DNA from: Bimuria novae-zelandiae CBS 107.79
Lineage: Eukaryota > Ascomycota > Dothideomycetes > Pleosporales > Didymosphaeriaceae
Assembly (NCBI GenBank): GCA_010015655.1
Contig: ML976671.1
Location: 448,405 to 497,485, forward strand
DNA length: 49,081 nucleotides
Direction: 5' to 3'
Both the position numbers and the translations under genes were made by a program. The notes beneath the pieces were generated by a model. That model worked only from the letters and a program-made list of their open reading frames with translations. It was not told where the DNA came from and did no database searches. Below, one piece after another: positions 37,067 to 48,784 of the stretch (its first letter is position 1; the number at the start of each line of letters is the position of its first letter).

Positions 37067-38715
37067 CGACCTGGCAGAACACTAAGAATTATACCTCTAT
37101 AGGGTAACTTTGCATGGATTTTACATCTCTAAGGGCTTTAAGATAGGTTTATATAATAGTTAAGCTTACTTTTATATCTATTAACCTAATTATTTAATAC
37201 TAGTAGAGGTGCTTTACTTAGTACTTAGTATTAACTTTTAGCCTATATAAAGGTAGCTAGCAAAGCATATAGCTATAATAAATGTATAGTAAGTATTAAA
37301 AGTTATAAAATAACCTTATATTACCTATAACTTATACTAAAGGTGTCTAGGAGTAGAGCTTCTTATTAGTTATATATCTAACTACTACGTAATTAATACA
37401 GCTTTTGCCCTTTATAAATAGCTTTATAAATATATATAAGCTACTAAAGTTACCCTCTTTATTAGTAAGTACGTTATTAGGTTGTTTACGCTTATTTAAG
37501 CCTTAAGTAGGGCAGCTACCTCGCTTAAAAAGCTATTTAATAAGCTTATATAAGAACTTCTTATAGCTAGAGCGTTTAATAGAGTCGCGAGAGGAGTATA
37601 AGGAGAGCCTATAGTAATTATTAAGCGTTAGATCTAGTAAAAAGTACTAAAACAGGTACTAAGTATGCTAGTAGACCTACTAAATAAAGTAGTAGCTTTT
37701 TATTTAGTTAAAGTAATTAACCTTGCTCTTATAGTAATTATAGTTATTTATTATCTAAAAGATATCTAGTAACTTAAAAGACTTGCTACTAAAGACTTTC
37801 TTAAAAAGTTTCTTATTATTTAGAGCTATCTTAGAGCGTTAGCGGAGTTTTATAATAACTTAAGTTATTTATAATAACTATTATTAGTAGAGTATTAGTA
37901 TAGTGTTAAGGGTAAAGTACTTACGCTGAGTAATAGTACTAGTAAAAAATAACTTAGTTATTTCTTTAAGCTACCTAAAGCACTTACTAATTTTATAAAA
38001 GTGCCTAATAAGTATCTTTCTACTCTAGCTTTCGCGTATAGTGTGTTTTAAAATTTATTAAGTTACTATTAAAGTACTCCTTTAAGAGCTTTACCTGCGT
38101 ATAAGTACTAATACCTAGCTCCTTTACCTATAATTCCGCCTTTACTATTACCTTAAAAATCTCCTTTATTATTATCTTTATTATGCGGACTGTCCCAGCG
38201 CAGCCTACGCCTTTAGATCTAAGGTATTTAAGTATAGGGATAGTGTTAAAGAGATTATCGTCCCACATAATATAGAGATTTAGCAAAAAGAGGCGCTAGC
38301 TAGTAGCGTTTATAGCAAGTATAAGAGTAATAGGAACTAACTTTATAAAAGTAAAAACTAGCGCGTTAGTAGGTAAGTTAAGTAAGTTAATAGGCCCTCG
38401 CCCTCTAGTATAAAATAACTAGTTTAGAATTACTTTATTATTAGCTAAGCACTAGATTTTAAAGCCTTTAAGCATAGGCTTTATTTTTATTATTATAATC
38501 TTACTTACGTGGCCTGTAAATTTTATAATTATTTTATTAATATAAAGGTATATACTAGGCGCCTAGTACTTAAAGCTACGCTTATAAAGCGTTTCTAAAA
38601 GATCTTATACTTAGTTAAAGGGAGACTTAAAGCTTTAGTTAACTTTTATATAGTATAAGTAGTAATTAAGCTACTACTATCTTTCCTTTAATATATAGTA
38701 ATTAATCTTATGCTA

Positions 38716-38966
38716 AGTGTGAGGACGAGCGCGGGCTCCTGCATCGAAAGAGTAGATGAGGTAAGTTGGCTCTATTTCAGCTACACTAAGATGAGGAGAC
38801 TGTAGGTACACAGGGCTCGCGCGCTTTTGTGCGCGGCCGTCGGCGCGGAACAACTGTCCATCTGCAGCAGCTGCGCTGGTGGAGCGAGCAGCTGCACCAG
38901 AGCGTACGGCAGTTGCGCCTCGTACGCGAGGTCATGTGACCTGCTGGCATGTCAGGCCGTCACACT
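38716..38966. other. GC-rich, RIP-free insert inside the piggyBac-like element
   Basis: About 250 bp of normal or high GC content bounded by AGTGTGA and TCACACT (7-bp inverted repeat), with TAAG at 38714-38717 and 38966-38969. The sequence on both sides is strongly TA-rich. It is rich in gcagctgc-type words. It may be a MITE-like insertion made after RIP, or a non-repeated part of the element. No coding potential was recognised. Confidence 0.45.
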
Positions 38967-39479
38967 AAGGCGCTATCCTATAAAGCTTTTACTAGTATTT
39001 AATAAGTAAAGGCTCTTAGTGGACTCCTATATAAATAATAACGGTAAAGTATATATATAGCTTACTTAGAGAGATAGATTTTTATTAATAGTAGTTAGGC
39101 GTTAAGGGTACGTTAGCCTAAAGCTTTTTAGCATACTAATTTATATAGTATATAATTTAATTAATAACGCCTGTATTAAAAAAAACAAGTTAAATAAAGT
39201 AATAGGAGAGTTAAAATTTATATAATTAAGTAAAAAAGCACGTCTAAAAGTATATAAATTATTAATTTTAAGTAGTTACTATAAAAGTAGTAGTTAAGTA
39301 GGTAAATTAGGAAAATCTCCTGCCTTTAGGCTATACTTTATATATTTACAAAGTTAGTATTATTACTTAATAGCGCTATATAATTAGGCATAGTTATATA
39401 TATAAAAGCTTTTAAAAAAGGCGTGTTTTAGCTAGCAAATAAAAATTGCCTATATAATAATAAATATTTAGTGTTTTAA

Positions 39480-39545
39480 TGTATTTGCATCTAATTGGCT
39501 AATAAGATGTAGCCCGTGCCAGGGCGATGTTAGCCATGCGGGGGA
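39480..39545 (-). repeat. Right terminal inverted repeat
   Basis: It ends agccatgcggggga, the complement of the left end, and is followed by ta at 39546-39547. Confidence 0.85.
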
Positions 39546-39547
39546 TA

Positions 39548-39932
39548 GCTCCTGTAGAGTAGCTACTCGATCAATCAACAACGATTGCCTTAACACACTC
39601 TTTTCAACGTCACACTATCTAATTGATTTGTTGATGGTACGGCCGGATCTCGATCCAACGCGTCTCGTAAGTAATAAAATTCTTATATCAGTCCGCCCAA
39701 TGTTTGTGTGCCGGTCAGGTGTTCAACAAATGGGCCCGGGGGCTGCGTCCACGGATCCATGGTTCCAAGGTTGACAATTGATCAACTGACCACACAGGGT
39801 CCCACGGGCCTCATGCCTCGCTTAGCGCTCTTAAAGCCCGTGCCGCATTTCTCTCATGCTGCGCATTAAACACCCCGCTTTTCGGTAGCGCTTCTCTCAA
39901 GGCTTCTTCTTATACTCTCTAGATCTTTCAAG
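39548..39932 (+). promoter_or_regulatory. Upstream region of the phosphotransferase gene
   Basis: 385 bp of normal composition. Pyrimidine-rich stretches (ttcttcttatactctctag) precede the ATG by about 10-30 bases, common in fungal leaders. No clear TATA box or other gene was seen. Confidence 0.4.
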
Positions 39933-40883
39933 ATGGCGATCGTTGTTGATCAGCGACCCTTTTTACATACGAATCCCGCGGTCTTCAAGGACACGTCCTT
40001 CTTCTTGGCAAATAGCAGGCTGCCAACGCCACGCGAGGTACGCGCTGCGACAACACTCCGGAGCGAAAACCCGTGTATCGCAAGCACCGTCGCATTCCCA
40101 CAGCAGAATCTTTTCGTCAAGTACGGCCCGCGGGTGAAGTCATCGGAAGGTCAATGCATGCGTCTCGTCAAGTACTATCTTGCATCAAGTGTCCCAGTCC
40201 CTGAAGTTTATGGGTGGGATAAAGACGGTGATGACGTATTTTTATATATGCAGTTGATTAGCGGAGTCCCTCTCGACGAATTATGGTCGCATATCGGTCC
40301 CGAACAGAAAGCGCTTTTGTGCGAGGATATCCGTCGCATCGTGGAGAATTTGGGCCACCTCAAACACGATCATTCAGAGATCGTTGGTATGAATCACTTC
40401 ACAATACAGAGTACCTCACGTTTACTTGGGCTTTCTGACTCGTGTTTCCTATTAGGATCTGTTACGAGAGAAACGATGACCGATCATCTCTTCCAAGACC
40501 TTTCGGACGGTCAGACTCCTGGCCCCTTCAAAACCGTGAAACAATTCCACGATTGGTTCAGCACTATCGACCTACCCCCTGGCATGGCACCAGAATATCG
40601 GCATTGGCTGCCGGATCACGTCTCAATACGCTTCACCCATGGAGACATACATAGGGGAAACATCATGGTTTCTCCGGATGTGAACGCCCCGAGAATTCTA
40701 GCCTTCTTAGATTGGGGGCAATCTGGTTGGTATCCGGAATACTGGGAGTACTGCAAGGCTCGCCTCATTGGTGAATATAGAAACGAGTGGAAGCTATTTG
40801 CGGTGCCGCACATATTTGGGGAGGCCCTGAATCAGTGGTATTGGCAATGGCACTTTTTTCTTGAAAGAATAGGCCGATTTTGA
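39933..40883 (+). CDS. Phosphotransferase (APH/choline-kinase-like) family protein
   Basis: This kinase-like enzyme of the aminoglycoside phosphotransferase fold would transfer a phosphate from ATP to a small molecule; the substrate is unknown, and fungi carry many such genes. Visible motifs: NLFVKYG with the probable ATP-binding Lys63, the catalytic loop FTHGDIHRGN (residues 236-243 unspliced) and the metal-binding FLDWG (Asp260). A likely intron is 40387-40455 (gtatga donor, ctgac branch site, ctattag acceptor). It is 69 nt, in frame and stop-free, and removing it gives 293 residues instead of 316 and restores the usual VGSV... sequence. ATG at 39933 has an aagATGG context. It is the only apparently intact host gene here, lying between two transposons. 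Confidence 0.88.
   Translation: MAIVVDQRPFLHTNPAVFKDTSFFLANSRLPTPREVRAATTLRSENPCIASTVAFPQQNLFVKYGPRVKSSEGQCMRLVKYYLASSVPVPEVYGWDKDGDDVFLYMQLISGVPLDELWSHIGPEQKALLCEDIRRIVENLGHLKHDHSEIVGMNHFTIQSTSRLLGLSDSCFLLGSVTRETMTDHLFQDLSDGQTPGPFKTVKQFHDWFSTIDLPPGMAPEYRHWLPDHVSIRFTHGDIHRGNIMVSPDVNAPRILAFLDWGQSGWYPEYWEYCKARLIGEYRNEWKLFAVPHIFGEALNQWYWQWHFFLERIGRF
40387..40455 (+). other. Probable in-frame intron of the phosphotransferase gene
   Basis: 69 nt, GT...AG, phase 1, with tttctgactc 20-30 bases before the acceptor. The encoded 23 residues (about 152-174) fit no part of the family, supporting splicing. Confidence 0.75.
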
Positions 40884-41200
40884 GCATACGTATTCGGTAT
40901 CATTTACTGTTCTCCTCAGGGGTCATCAAAGAATATTATGCTGAGAAATGAAGAGCATTCTTTAAACTATAAACCAATGAGAGTGCTAACAGAAAAACGC
41001 ATAGACCAAACAGAGAGAAACATGTTGCATAACAAAATGAAGGAGGAATAGAGGACAGACTGAAACGAAAGAGGGAGCGATAACAAAAGGATACCCCGCG
41101 CCTGCTCCTTTACTACAGTGGATGGCCATAAGTTTGAGTCCATGGTGTTACCCCAGGATGAGGAACATAGTACCCAAACCTTTAACGTATTACTGTGGTT
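40884..41200. other. Intergenic region between two convergent genes
   Basis: 317 bp between the phosphotransferase stop and the original stop of the minus-strand gene (TAG at 41203-41201). No RNA gene or repeat was recognised. It probably holds both 3' UTRs. Confidence 0.5.
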
Positions 41201-41226
41201 CTAAGCCCACTGGATCGGGGTTTCTG
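41201..41226 (-). pseudogene. Detached 3' end of the Tyr/Ser/Thr-rich protein gene
   Basis: The minus strand reads the last six codons (TPIQWA) and stop TAG (41203-41201) of the gene at 46538-47618. It is cut off by the Copia insertion; the 5-bp duplication ttctg is at 41222-41226. Joining across the element restores an uninterrupted frame at this end. Confidence 0.85.
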
Positions 41227-41450
41227 TGTCCGATTATATGGCCTCTATCTGTTGTGGATATGAGGCTGGAGCACTCTCTCTTTTGTACTATTCTAAATAG
41301 GGCTAGCGCTGCAGCGGCACTTATTTGGAGCCTCGCACACATCTGCATTCCAGCCACAGACAGAACACGAACATCATTAATAAATCATTATAACTATTAA
41401 TTCTTATTATTGCATTATCTTAAAGTGACAGAATACTATTAAATCTAATA
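41227..41450 (+). repeat. 5' LTR of Copia
   Basis: 224 bp. Its first 151 bp match the 3' LTR except for one transversion (41354). The last 73 bp carry 11 RIP-type transitions. Confidence 0.93.
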
Positions 41451-44400
41451 ATTAAGAGTCTCACTGCCTTAACTAAACCTTAAGAAAGGATAATGTCACT
41501 GTTAACACTCCGCGACTTAACAATTATATTAACTAATTACACTAACTACACACTATAGCTGCTGCAGCTAAAAGCGCGATGCGAACTAATAGATATATAG
41601 CCTATTATTAACCTAGATAGAGCCAAACTCTCACGTAAAAGGCCGACACCGCCGTCGCCGCCAGAAATAGCGAGTTACTAACCAATTATCCGCGTAAACG
41701 ACGACGATTAATAGAACCTTCTAACACGCCCATTAGAGCTATCAAACTTAGGACTTAAGGTATATAAGGAGGATATTAAGTTCTATAAGATATAGCTTAA
41801 AGACTACAAGATAAAGGACAAGAAATACCGCGAAGAGAGATTAAGTCTTAAGAAAGTAGTTATCTATATCTAATCTACTATATTGCCACACCTGCAACGC
41901 AACTGCTGCAAGCCTGGAGAGCAAATCTAGTAATAGATTACGTCTTTAACACAGACCATAGGCGTTAATAAAGAAGACGAGTAGGATAGAGCAAGAGTAC
42001 GATACCTATAGGCCCTTAAGCTAATAAGATAACCCTTAAACTAGGATACCTAGCTAACTAAGTATAATTAGGTAGCTATAGAAGCAGAGACGAATAATAT
42101 TACTAAAGTATAATTAATCTATAATACTATAAAGGACTTCCTAACTGCGATTATAAAGGCTGCTCCCACTTAGGGTGTGTCCTTTTAAGAAACTAGACGC
42201 CAAGACGCAGATATAACAAGGAAGGAGATAATAAAACGCTTCTAAGAATATATAGCAATACTCTACCCGATCAAGGGCAAATAGCATAGGGGCGCCTTTG
42301 CTACTAGTAAGCTATCTCTCGCTACTAGTGGTGCATCCACCCTAGGCACTAACAGGGACGCCTCTTACGCTGCCGAAGACGCGCCATCTTCTACGAATAA
42401 CTAACGTAGACAGGGGAGACCTCAACAAAAACGATCCTTTAGTTAAAGCACCATATCTAAGCAGTCTTTAATAGAGGATATAATAATAGTTAAAGGCAAA
42501 AAATGCCCTGCTTATGAATAAAGGCATAGTCTAAAAGACTGCTTCTACGCATATCTAGATCATGCACTAGAGTGGTTTAGGCCACGACCTGGCTTTGCAG
42601 ATATAGTATAATACAGAATCTAAAATGATTCACATCTACAAGATGAGATAAGGAAGGTGAAAAGACTAAAGTCTTAAACACCTAGAATTAAATTATTACA
42701 TACTCCCACTCTAACTCGAATTACTAAGGCTAATAATAAGTAACTAGACAGACGCAAGATTACTAAAATCTTAGTAAGCTTCTAAGCCGCATCCTTCTAT
42801 AACAAATTAAACACGTACCTATTATAATGCTTAGCCATACTTGATTTAGGCATAACCTGCCATATTTTTAATAACATCGATCGCTTCGTCTTATACCGGC
42901 TACCGGCGTCAGGAGACTTTATATAGGCAGGGAATACACAAATATAAATCTAAGGATATAGGACTATCTATCTTAACGTATAAAGTGCAAGTAGCAATTA
43001 AATAATATAGCTAAATAATGTCGCCTATTGCCCTAATTTGCTCTACAACCTTATATCGTTTTGATTACTCTAGAGGCAAGGCCTTTAGTGGGACATAAGG
43101 GCAGACCTAATAACTCTAAAAAGAAGAGATAATACTATGCTGGTAGAACTTTAAGAGTTGCACGGATAGTGGGTGCTAGAACATAGAATAAAGCTAGTAG
43201 GTAGTATTCCTACTAATGCTGCGCACGCTACTCACAAGACTAACACACGCACTAAATAAAGACCGTAAAAGGCAGATGCGTGGATCTGGTACTAATAATT
43301 AGGCTATCTAGGCCCTTAGGCCCTCGAACACCTCGTGTAGTAATCTAAGGGAGTGAGGATTAAAGACCTCCCTATAGTCAAATGTGACGCCTGCGGCAAA
43401 GCAAAACTAAAACAGCAAATACGCCGGCAAGCCAGGGAGCGAACTAAAGGCCCTGGCAAGCGAGTCGCAATAGACTTTCACAACTACGAAGCAGACAGCT
43501 TAACAAGAGAGAAGAGCTAAATGCTAATTACTAACTAATTCTCTAGCTTTACATAGGACTACTACTTTAAGGATAACTACCTAGCACGCTTAATTATTAA
43601 ATTACTTAGCACCTTTATATAGTTTATAAAAGTACAATACAACATTATAGTAAAAGTAATTAAATCCAATAACAAGATCTTCTCTATTAAGGTAGACGTT
43701 AAGAAGTAGTGCTTAGCGCAAGGTATTAAGATTAAGCCTTTAGTACTAGATACTTAAGCATAAAATAGAGGAGCTAAACGCTTAAGGGGTGTAATTAAGG
43801 AGAAAGCGCGCGCGATGTAACTTAACTCTAACCTATTTTAGCAAATATAGCCTAAGATCACCCAAGCTACAGTCTACCTATACAATTAAACGCTAAACTA
43901 CGCTAATTAATAGTAATCTCTATATAAAGTGTTCTTTACAATAGTAGCCTTTTAGAACGGCATTATCACCTAACTAAAGAAGCCTAATTAAGCTTACTTA
44001 AAAGCCTATAGCTGCAAGACCTTTGCTATAACTAATAACACTAAACGTGGTAAGAGTAAGCTCTAGCGACTAGATCCTAAAGCATAAATAAGTTATTTAG
44101 TTAGCTACAAATTAACTAACATCTAGAGAATATAGATTCCCTCTCTAGTAAAGACAATCAGTACTCGCGATGTAATTTTCGACGAGGATACTATATTCTT
44201 AGGTAAAACTAAAGACCTAGTGGACAACCTTATGCACAACACATTAGAAGAAATAGTAGCCTAGGTGTAATTAGTAAAGCTACCTTCTTTACCTTAATAA
44301 GAGCAAGCCACCGAGTCCTTCTTTAAGGATAAGATAATTAGTAAAGCGCTAGAGGAAGAGGTTAAAAGCGCTCCTAAGTATAATTAAGGCAGGAGAGCTA

Positions 44401-46325
44401 GGTACGAATATCTAACGCCTCTATTAACACCGCCACTAGTAACACTCCTTGCACAACTAATGGCAGGAGGCGATTAAGCTAGACTACCCTAAGAGTTACA
44501 AATAGGGCAGTTACAAATAAGCGCATAGGCCGCAGCCTTTATAGTAGGCACTAAAGCTAGTAGTAACGGTAAATATAAAGGCAAGATTCTTAATAAGGCG
44601 TAGCTTTGATAAATAATTATATTAGGTAAGAAGCTACATCGAAGCGTGCTTCTAGAGCCACCTACATGCTAAAGCAAGCTCGAAGATCACCCTCTTTATA
44701 ATATGTAGAAGGAAGCAGAACGTTCCCATCTACAGAGCCACAAGGAAATAAAGTCTTAGAGCGAGGTCGTAGCAGCTCTAGTGAAGGCAGTAGGCTATTA
44801 AATCCTTAACTATATGTAGGTATACACCTACAAGTTTGACAAACACTATCGACTACAGAAGTGCAAGGCAAGGCTAGTAGTACAGGGCGATTAATAGCGG
44901 CACCTAACCTCGCAAGAAACCTACGCCGTAATACTTATAAAATAATCCTTTTACATGCTTATAGTAATTGCAGCTTAGTTTAACCTAGAGCTTATCTAAC
45001 ATAACGTTACGAACGCGTTTGTTCACGCAAAGCTAGACAGAGAAATCTACATAAGAATGCCCCGCGGATACTCGCGAGCAGGCACAGTCCTTAAACTACA
45101 TAAAGCACTGTATAGACTACGCATATCTCCACTACTCTAGCAAAGAGAGTTCACATTAACGCTCTATAATATTAGCTTTAAAATAGTGCCCCACGAGCCA
45201 TGCTGCCTTATTAAGGATGGCATTATTATCTTCTTCTATATGGATGATCTTATTATCGCCTATTAGAAGAATCACGAGCCTGCAGCAAAAGCAGCTATTA
45301 AAGAGATAAGAACTAAATTTACCCTTACTAGTAGAAAAGACCTGCAATAGTTTCTAGAAATTAAAATTATTAGGGACTACTTAAACAGAAAGATCTGGCT
45401 TTTACAAGCATTATACATTAACAAAATATCGCGCCTTATTAATCACCATAAGATTCGCTATAATACCCCGATAGGTTCAATCGAATTACTCCTAAGAACA
45501 GGACTAGCTAGTAAAGGTAAGATTAATCGATACTAGCGCAAAGTTAGATTAATTCTCTATACTATAATTATAACTCGACCAGATATCGCCTTTGCAAGCT
45601 CTAGATTATCACGATTCTTATCTAACCTAAGCAAAGAGCATTAAGTAGCTACTAACTAAGTTCTCCTCTATCTTGCTAATACCAAATTACTAGGTCTTCA
45701 GCTTGGGGGTGCAGATACTCTAGAAGTAGCAAGCGACGCATCCTTTGCAGATAATATACTCGATCGCAAAAGTTTACAAGGATACATTATTAAGCTATTT
45801 AGCGGCCTAATTACCTAGAAAGCAAGCAAGCAAGATACAGTCACTACATTAATAATAAAGGCCGAACTTCTAGCGCTTTTATAAGTAGCTAAGGAGGCTA
45901 TCTTCACTTCACGATTACTCTAGGAGCTCCAGATCGCTATAAGCAATTACCTAATTATAATTAACTACGATAATTAATAAACTATTTGCCTAGTTACTAA
46001 AGAGATCGCAAAGCTACAGACCAAGCTCCGCCATATAGATATCCACAATTACTAGCTAAGACAAGAAGTCACACTTAGGAAAATTAAGGTGGACTATTAA
46101 CGCTTAGAGGACATAGTTATAGATAGACTTATAAAGGCCCTGCTAGTGAACAAATGGAGCAAGTTTCTAAATAAGCTAGGACTTAAAGATATATTAGATA
46201 AGATTACTAATTAAGAGGTTGCCCTGTAGGATCTACAGTAGAGGATAGAGGCCTTTAAGTTAGAATAATAGACAGATAAATAATGCGAAGGTCCAGCTTG
46301 AGGATAAGCCCAAGCTAAGGGGGTG

Positions 46326-46549
46326 TGTCCGATTATATGGCCTCTATCTGTTGTGGATATGAGGCTGGAGCACTCTCTCTTTTGTACTATTCTAAATAGG
46401 GCTAGCGCTGCAGCGGCACTTATTTGGAGCCTCGCACACATCTGCATTCCAGACACAGACAGAACACGAACATCATCAATAAATCATCACAACCATTAAT
46501 TCTCATCATTGCATTATCTCAAAGTGACAGAACACTATCAAATCTGACA
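46326..46549 (+). repeat. 3' LTR of Copia
   Basis: 224 bp, tgtccgatta...aatctgaca, with CA dinucleotides intact throughout and no visible RIP change. Confidence 0.93.
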
Positions 46550-47618
46550 TTCTGCAACAATCTTCGATGCGTCTGGATGGAGCATTTGGCGCTGAATTAA
46601 CTGGTCGATCAGTTGTTTCAGCCACCACTGACAATCGCGAATCTCTGGGCGTAAACCCGAGGCCTATAAATAATGAGCTAAATTCCGAATCCCGCGAATG
46701 AAGAAATCTCACCGGACTCATTGCAGAGTTCAAACTCGGACCAGGAGCCGGAATGCTCAAAGCCAAAGTCTCCACGGTATTATAAGCCGTGCTATCCGTT
46801 CCTGTAGTGGGACCATCCGTAAGATATTCTTCGCGGATTCTTCCAAGCACCTTGTACCACGGGCGTTCATAACTCTGAGGACCATAGCTGGCGCGCTGAA
46901 ACTCATGGTTGAAGCCTGCTGCGAGACTACCCTTGACATGGATCAGCATCCCCTGGGGCCCTTTTTTCTGCTCAGGCAAGCTTTGTAGATTAGCGTCCTT
47001 CCGGGGAATCCATAACGCCCAGTGAGATTTGAAAGTCCCGCTCGGGTAAGACAGAATATAAATCTCACGATCCCGCGCGGCTGTCTGAATCATCGTCGAT
47101 CTTGTCTGAACTGACTGAGCCGGCTGCCCGAAACGTGAGGTCAGAGCAGCGACTGAGGACTTCGCTCCAGTGGCTGTTGGTGCCGTGGTGCTGCTTGTAG
47201 TGTACAAGCTCTAGGCATAAGGCGAGGATGTGGAAGAAGGATGTGTTGAGGCCGTCCCATACGCGGGCGTGGTTGCGTATTGACTGGTTGAATAATACGA
47301 AGGCTGTGTCGTTGCTAGAGTAGTGGTGACATTGGAGTACGCCGATGTAGTTGCATACTGACTGGTCAGATGAGAATATGGACTCTGCGTCGTTGCTTGG
47401 GTAGTAGCGACATTGGAATACGGCGATGATGCTGCAACGTTCGAATAGCCAGGGTACTGACTGTATCCGTACCCTGAATGGGCTGGGCCTGCCGTACTAT
47501 ATGCCGCGGCCGAATATTGAGCTGTGGAGTTGGCGCCAGCTGTACTGGTATTCGATGTTGCGGGGTGCGAGTAGGAGTACGAGGCAGTGGATGAAGGGTA
47601 TCCCTGATATCCAGGCAT
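46538..47618 (-). pseudogene. Tyr/Ser/Thr-rich fungal protein, one nonsense codon, 3' end altered by Copia
   Basis: Exon 1 is 47618-46713, an intron of 49 nt (46712-46664, gtgaga...ttatag) follows, and exon 2 runs from 46663. The N-terminal 140 residues are low-complexity (Y, S, T, A, Q, P) with about two copies of a 26-27-residue repeat (units ending in SQYATT). The C-terminal domain (about residues 180-340; YILSYPSGTFKSHWALW, then IPAPGPSLNSA, then IRDCQWWLKQLID) belongs to a family common in fungi whose function I do not know. Copia sits after ...KIVAE, so the frame now ends CQI and TGA (46540-46538) instead of six native residues. TAG at 47213-47211 (codon 136) interrupts the frame and is likely a RIP-type CAG-to-TAG change. 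Without it the product would be nearly full length. Confidence 0.82.
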
Positions 47619-48720
47619 CGTGGAAGAACTCAGCAGCTCGTTCTCGAAACAAACAAAAGGGAAACTGACATCGATGGCTTTGAAGAGTCAATATTCTTGT
47701 AGCTGGTTTTTCGAGGGATGCGTACTCTCAGAAGCTGCGGAATGCCGGTTAATAGAGCCTCTACTGTAGCAATGGGCGGTGTGGATTGATGAGTTAGGAA
47801 ATATCCAAAGATGCCTTGGAAGAGATTTAGATTTAACAAAGGGTTGGTTGATTCTGCACTTTCACTCCATTGCGATTTCAACGTTCCTTTTATATATCTC
47901 ATCCCAGAACACGTCAATCTTCTCCTAGCCATGGGCTCGGCAATTGATTCCATGTTAGGTATGTGGCTTTGAGAAAAGCCAGGGGCAGCATTCGCGCGCG
48001 GTACCGGCGAGTCGCCATCAGCAAGCGGAACAGTCGGGCTTTTATCGCTAAAGGCAGATTGAGATGGTCTCCCGGTGGCAGAACACCCTAAGCCTTTCCT
48101 CTTTGAGATCTCGCGCTGAGGCGTAGCTGTCGCATCAAAAACATGAAACAACTATTTTCTGTTCATCGCGTTCGCGACGACATTGCGGTATTTTGCCAAA
48201 ATACCAAAATAATTTTGGTCCAAGGTGGGAATGATATCGTTTGCTCACTTACCGCTCTGGCGTCAGTGGATGTCGAGGTACATTTGGCCGTCTTATTGTC
48301 CATGCACCTGGTCGAATGGAAACAGGACAACCACGCCACCTCCAAAATCTCTTCACATCTTCAAGATTTTGGGGGCCGAAGGTAATGAAGTTTGCTCTTC
48401 TCCAATCGATTCATATCAACCGCCCAGCCTACATCCATCTAGAGGAACTAGCTGCACCGCGGAGCCACACTAGAGGATACAAGCAACCATGTTTTGCATT
48501 TGGCGTCTTGTTCATCCTTCCATTTGAGCCGAATGGGGCTAATTCCAAGGCAGTTTCCTCTAGGCGCTCGGCTTCCCCGAGAAAAAGGTGAATCGAGTTG
48601 CTCCGGAAAGGATGGTGAGTGTACGGGGGAGTGACTTTCTGAAACCGTACAGCCTCTTCAAAGGGCGGAAAATGCTAGCTTATTGTCCATTTTAAGCAGC
48701 AATCCACTGGAAACAGGTCA
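47619..48720. other. Upstream region, no gene recognised
   Basis: 1.1 kb of normal composition upstream of the minus-strand gene. Open frames of 80-173 codons overlap on both strands (for example minus 48151-47630), none with a recognisable domain. Short inverted repeats (ggtattttg...caaaatacc, about 48187-48205) were noted. It probably includes promoter and 5' UTR; a small unrecognised gene cannot be excluded. Confidence 0.4.
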
Positions 48721-48784
48721 CATAACATATCTTGGGGATCGTAGCTATGAGTAGCTATGAAGTACTTAAGTACAACAAGGAAAC

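Larger units (their letters stand above)
37001..39545 (-). mobile_element. piggyBac-like DNA transposon with ~60-bp inverted repeats
   Basis: 2545 bp bounded by tcccccgcatggccaaca at the left and its complement at the right (about 39486-39545), with imperfect complementarity over about 60 bp. The minus strand reads a degraded piggyBac-type DDE transposase (DDE_Tnp_1_7-like): IIIKFTGHVSK and MLKGFKI at about 38540-38440, MWDDNLFN near 38265, SKGVGCAGTVR near 38220-38185. Many RIP stops break it. Flanks read tata on the left and ta on the right, not the TTAA usual for piggyBac. The ends are unmutated, as in the other DNA element here. Confidence 0.78.
41227..46549 (+). mobile_element. Complete Copia LTR retrotransposon, interior RIP-degraded
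   Basis: 5323 bp with two 224-bp LTRs (41227-41450, 46326-46549) and a perfect 5-bp duplication ttctg (41222-41226, 46550-46554). Plus-strand frames read a gag with a CPAYE-stop-RHSLKDCF knuckle (about 42500-42545), an integrase region with CDACGKAK and VAIDFHNYEAD (about 43390-43500), and reverse transcriptase with FVHAKLDREIYIRMP (about 45020) and FFYMDDLII (about 45235). RNase H follows to the pol stop near 46212. Dense TAG/TAA stops show RIP. It inserted antisense into the last exon of the neighbouring gene. Confidence 0.93.

Noticed and set aside
47630..48151. 173-codon minus-strand frame
   Set aside because: No recognisable domain; upstream of a convincing start at 47618 and possibly leader sequence. 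Kept as unassigned rather than called a gene.
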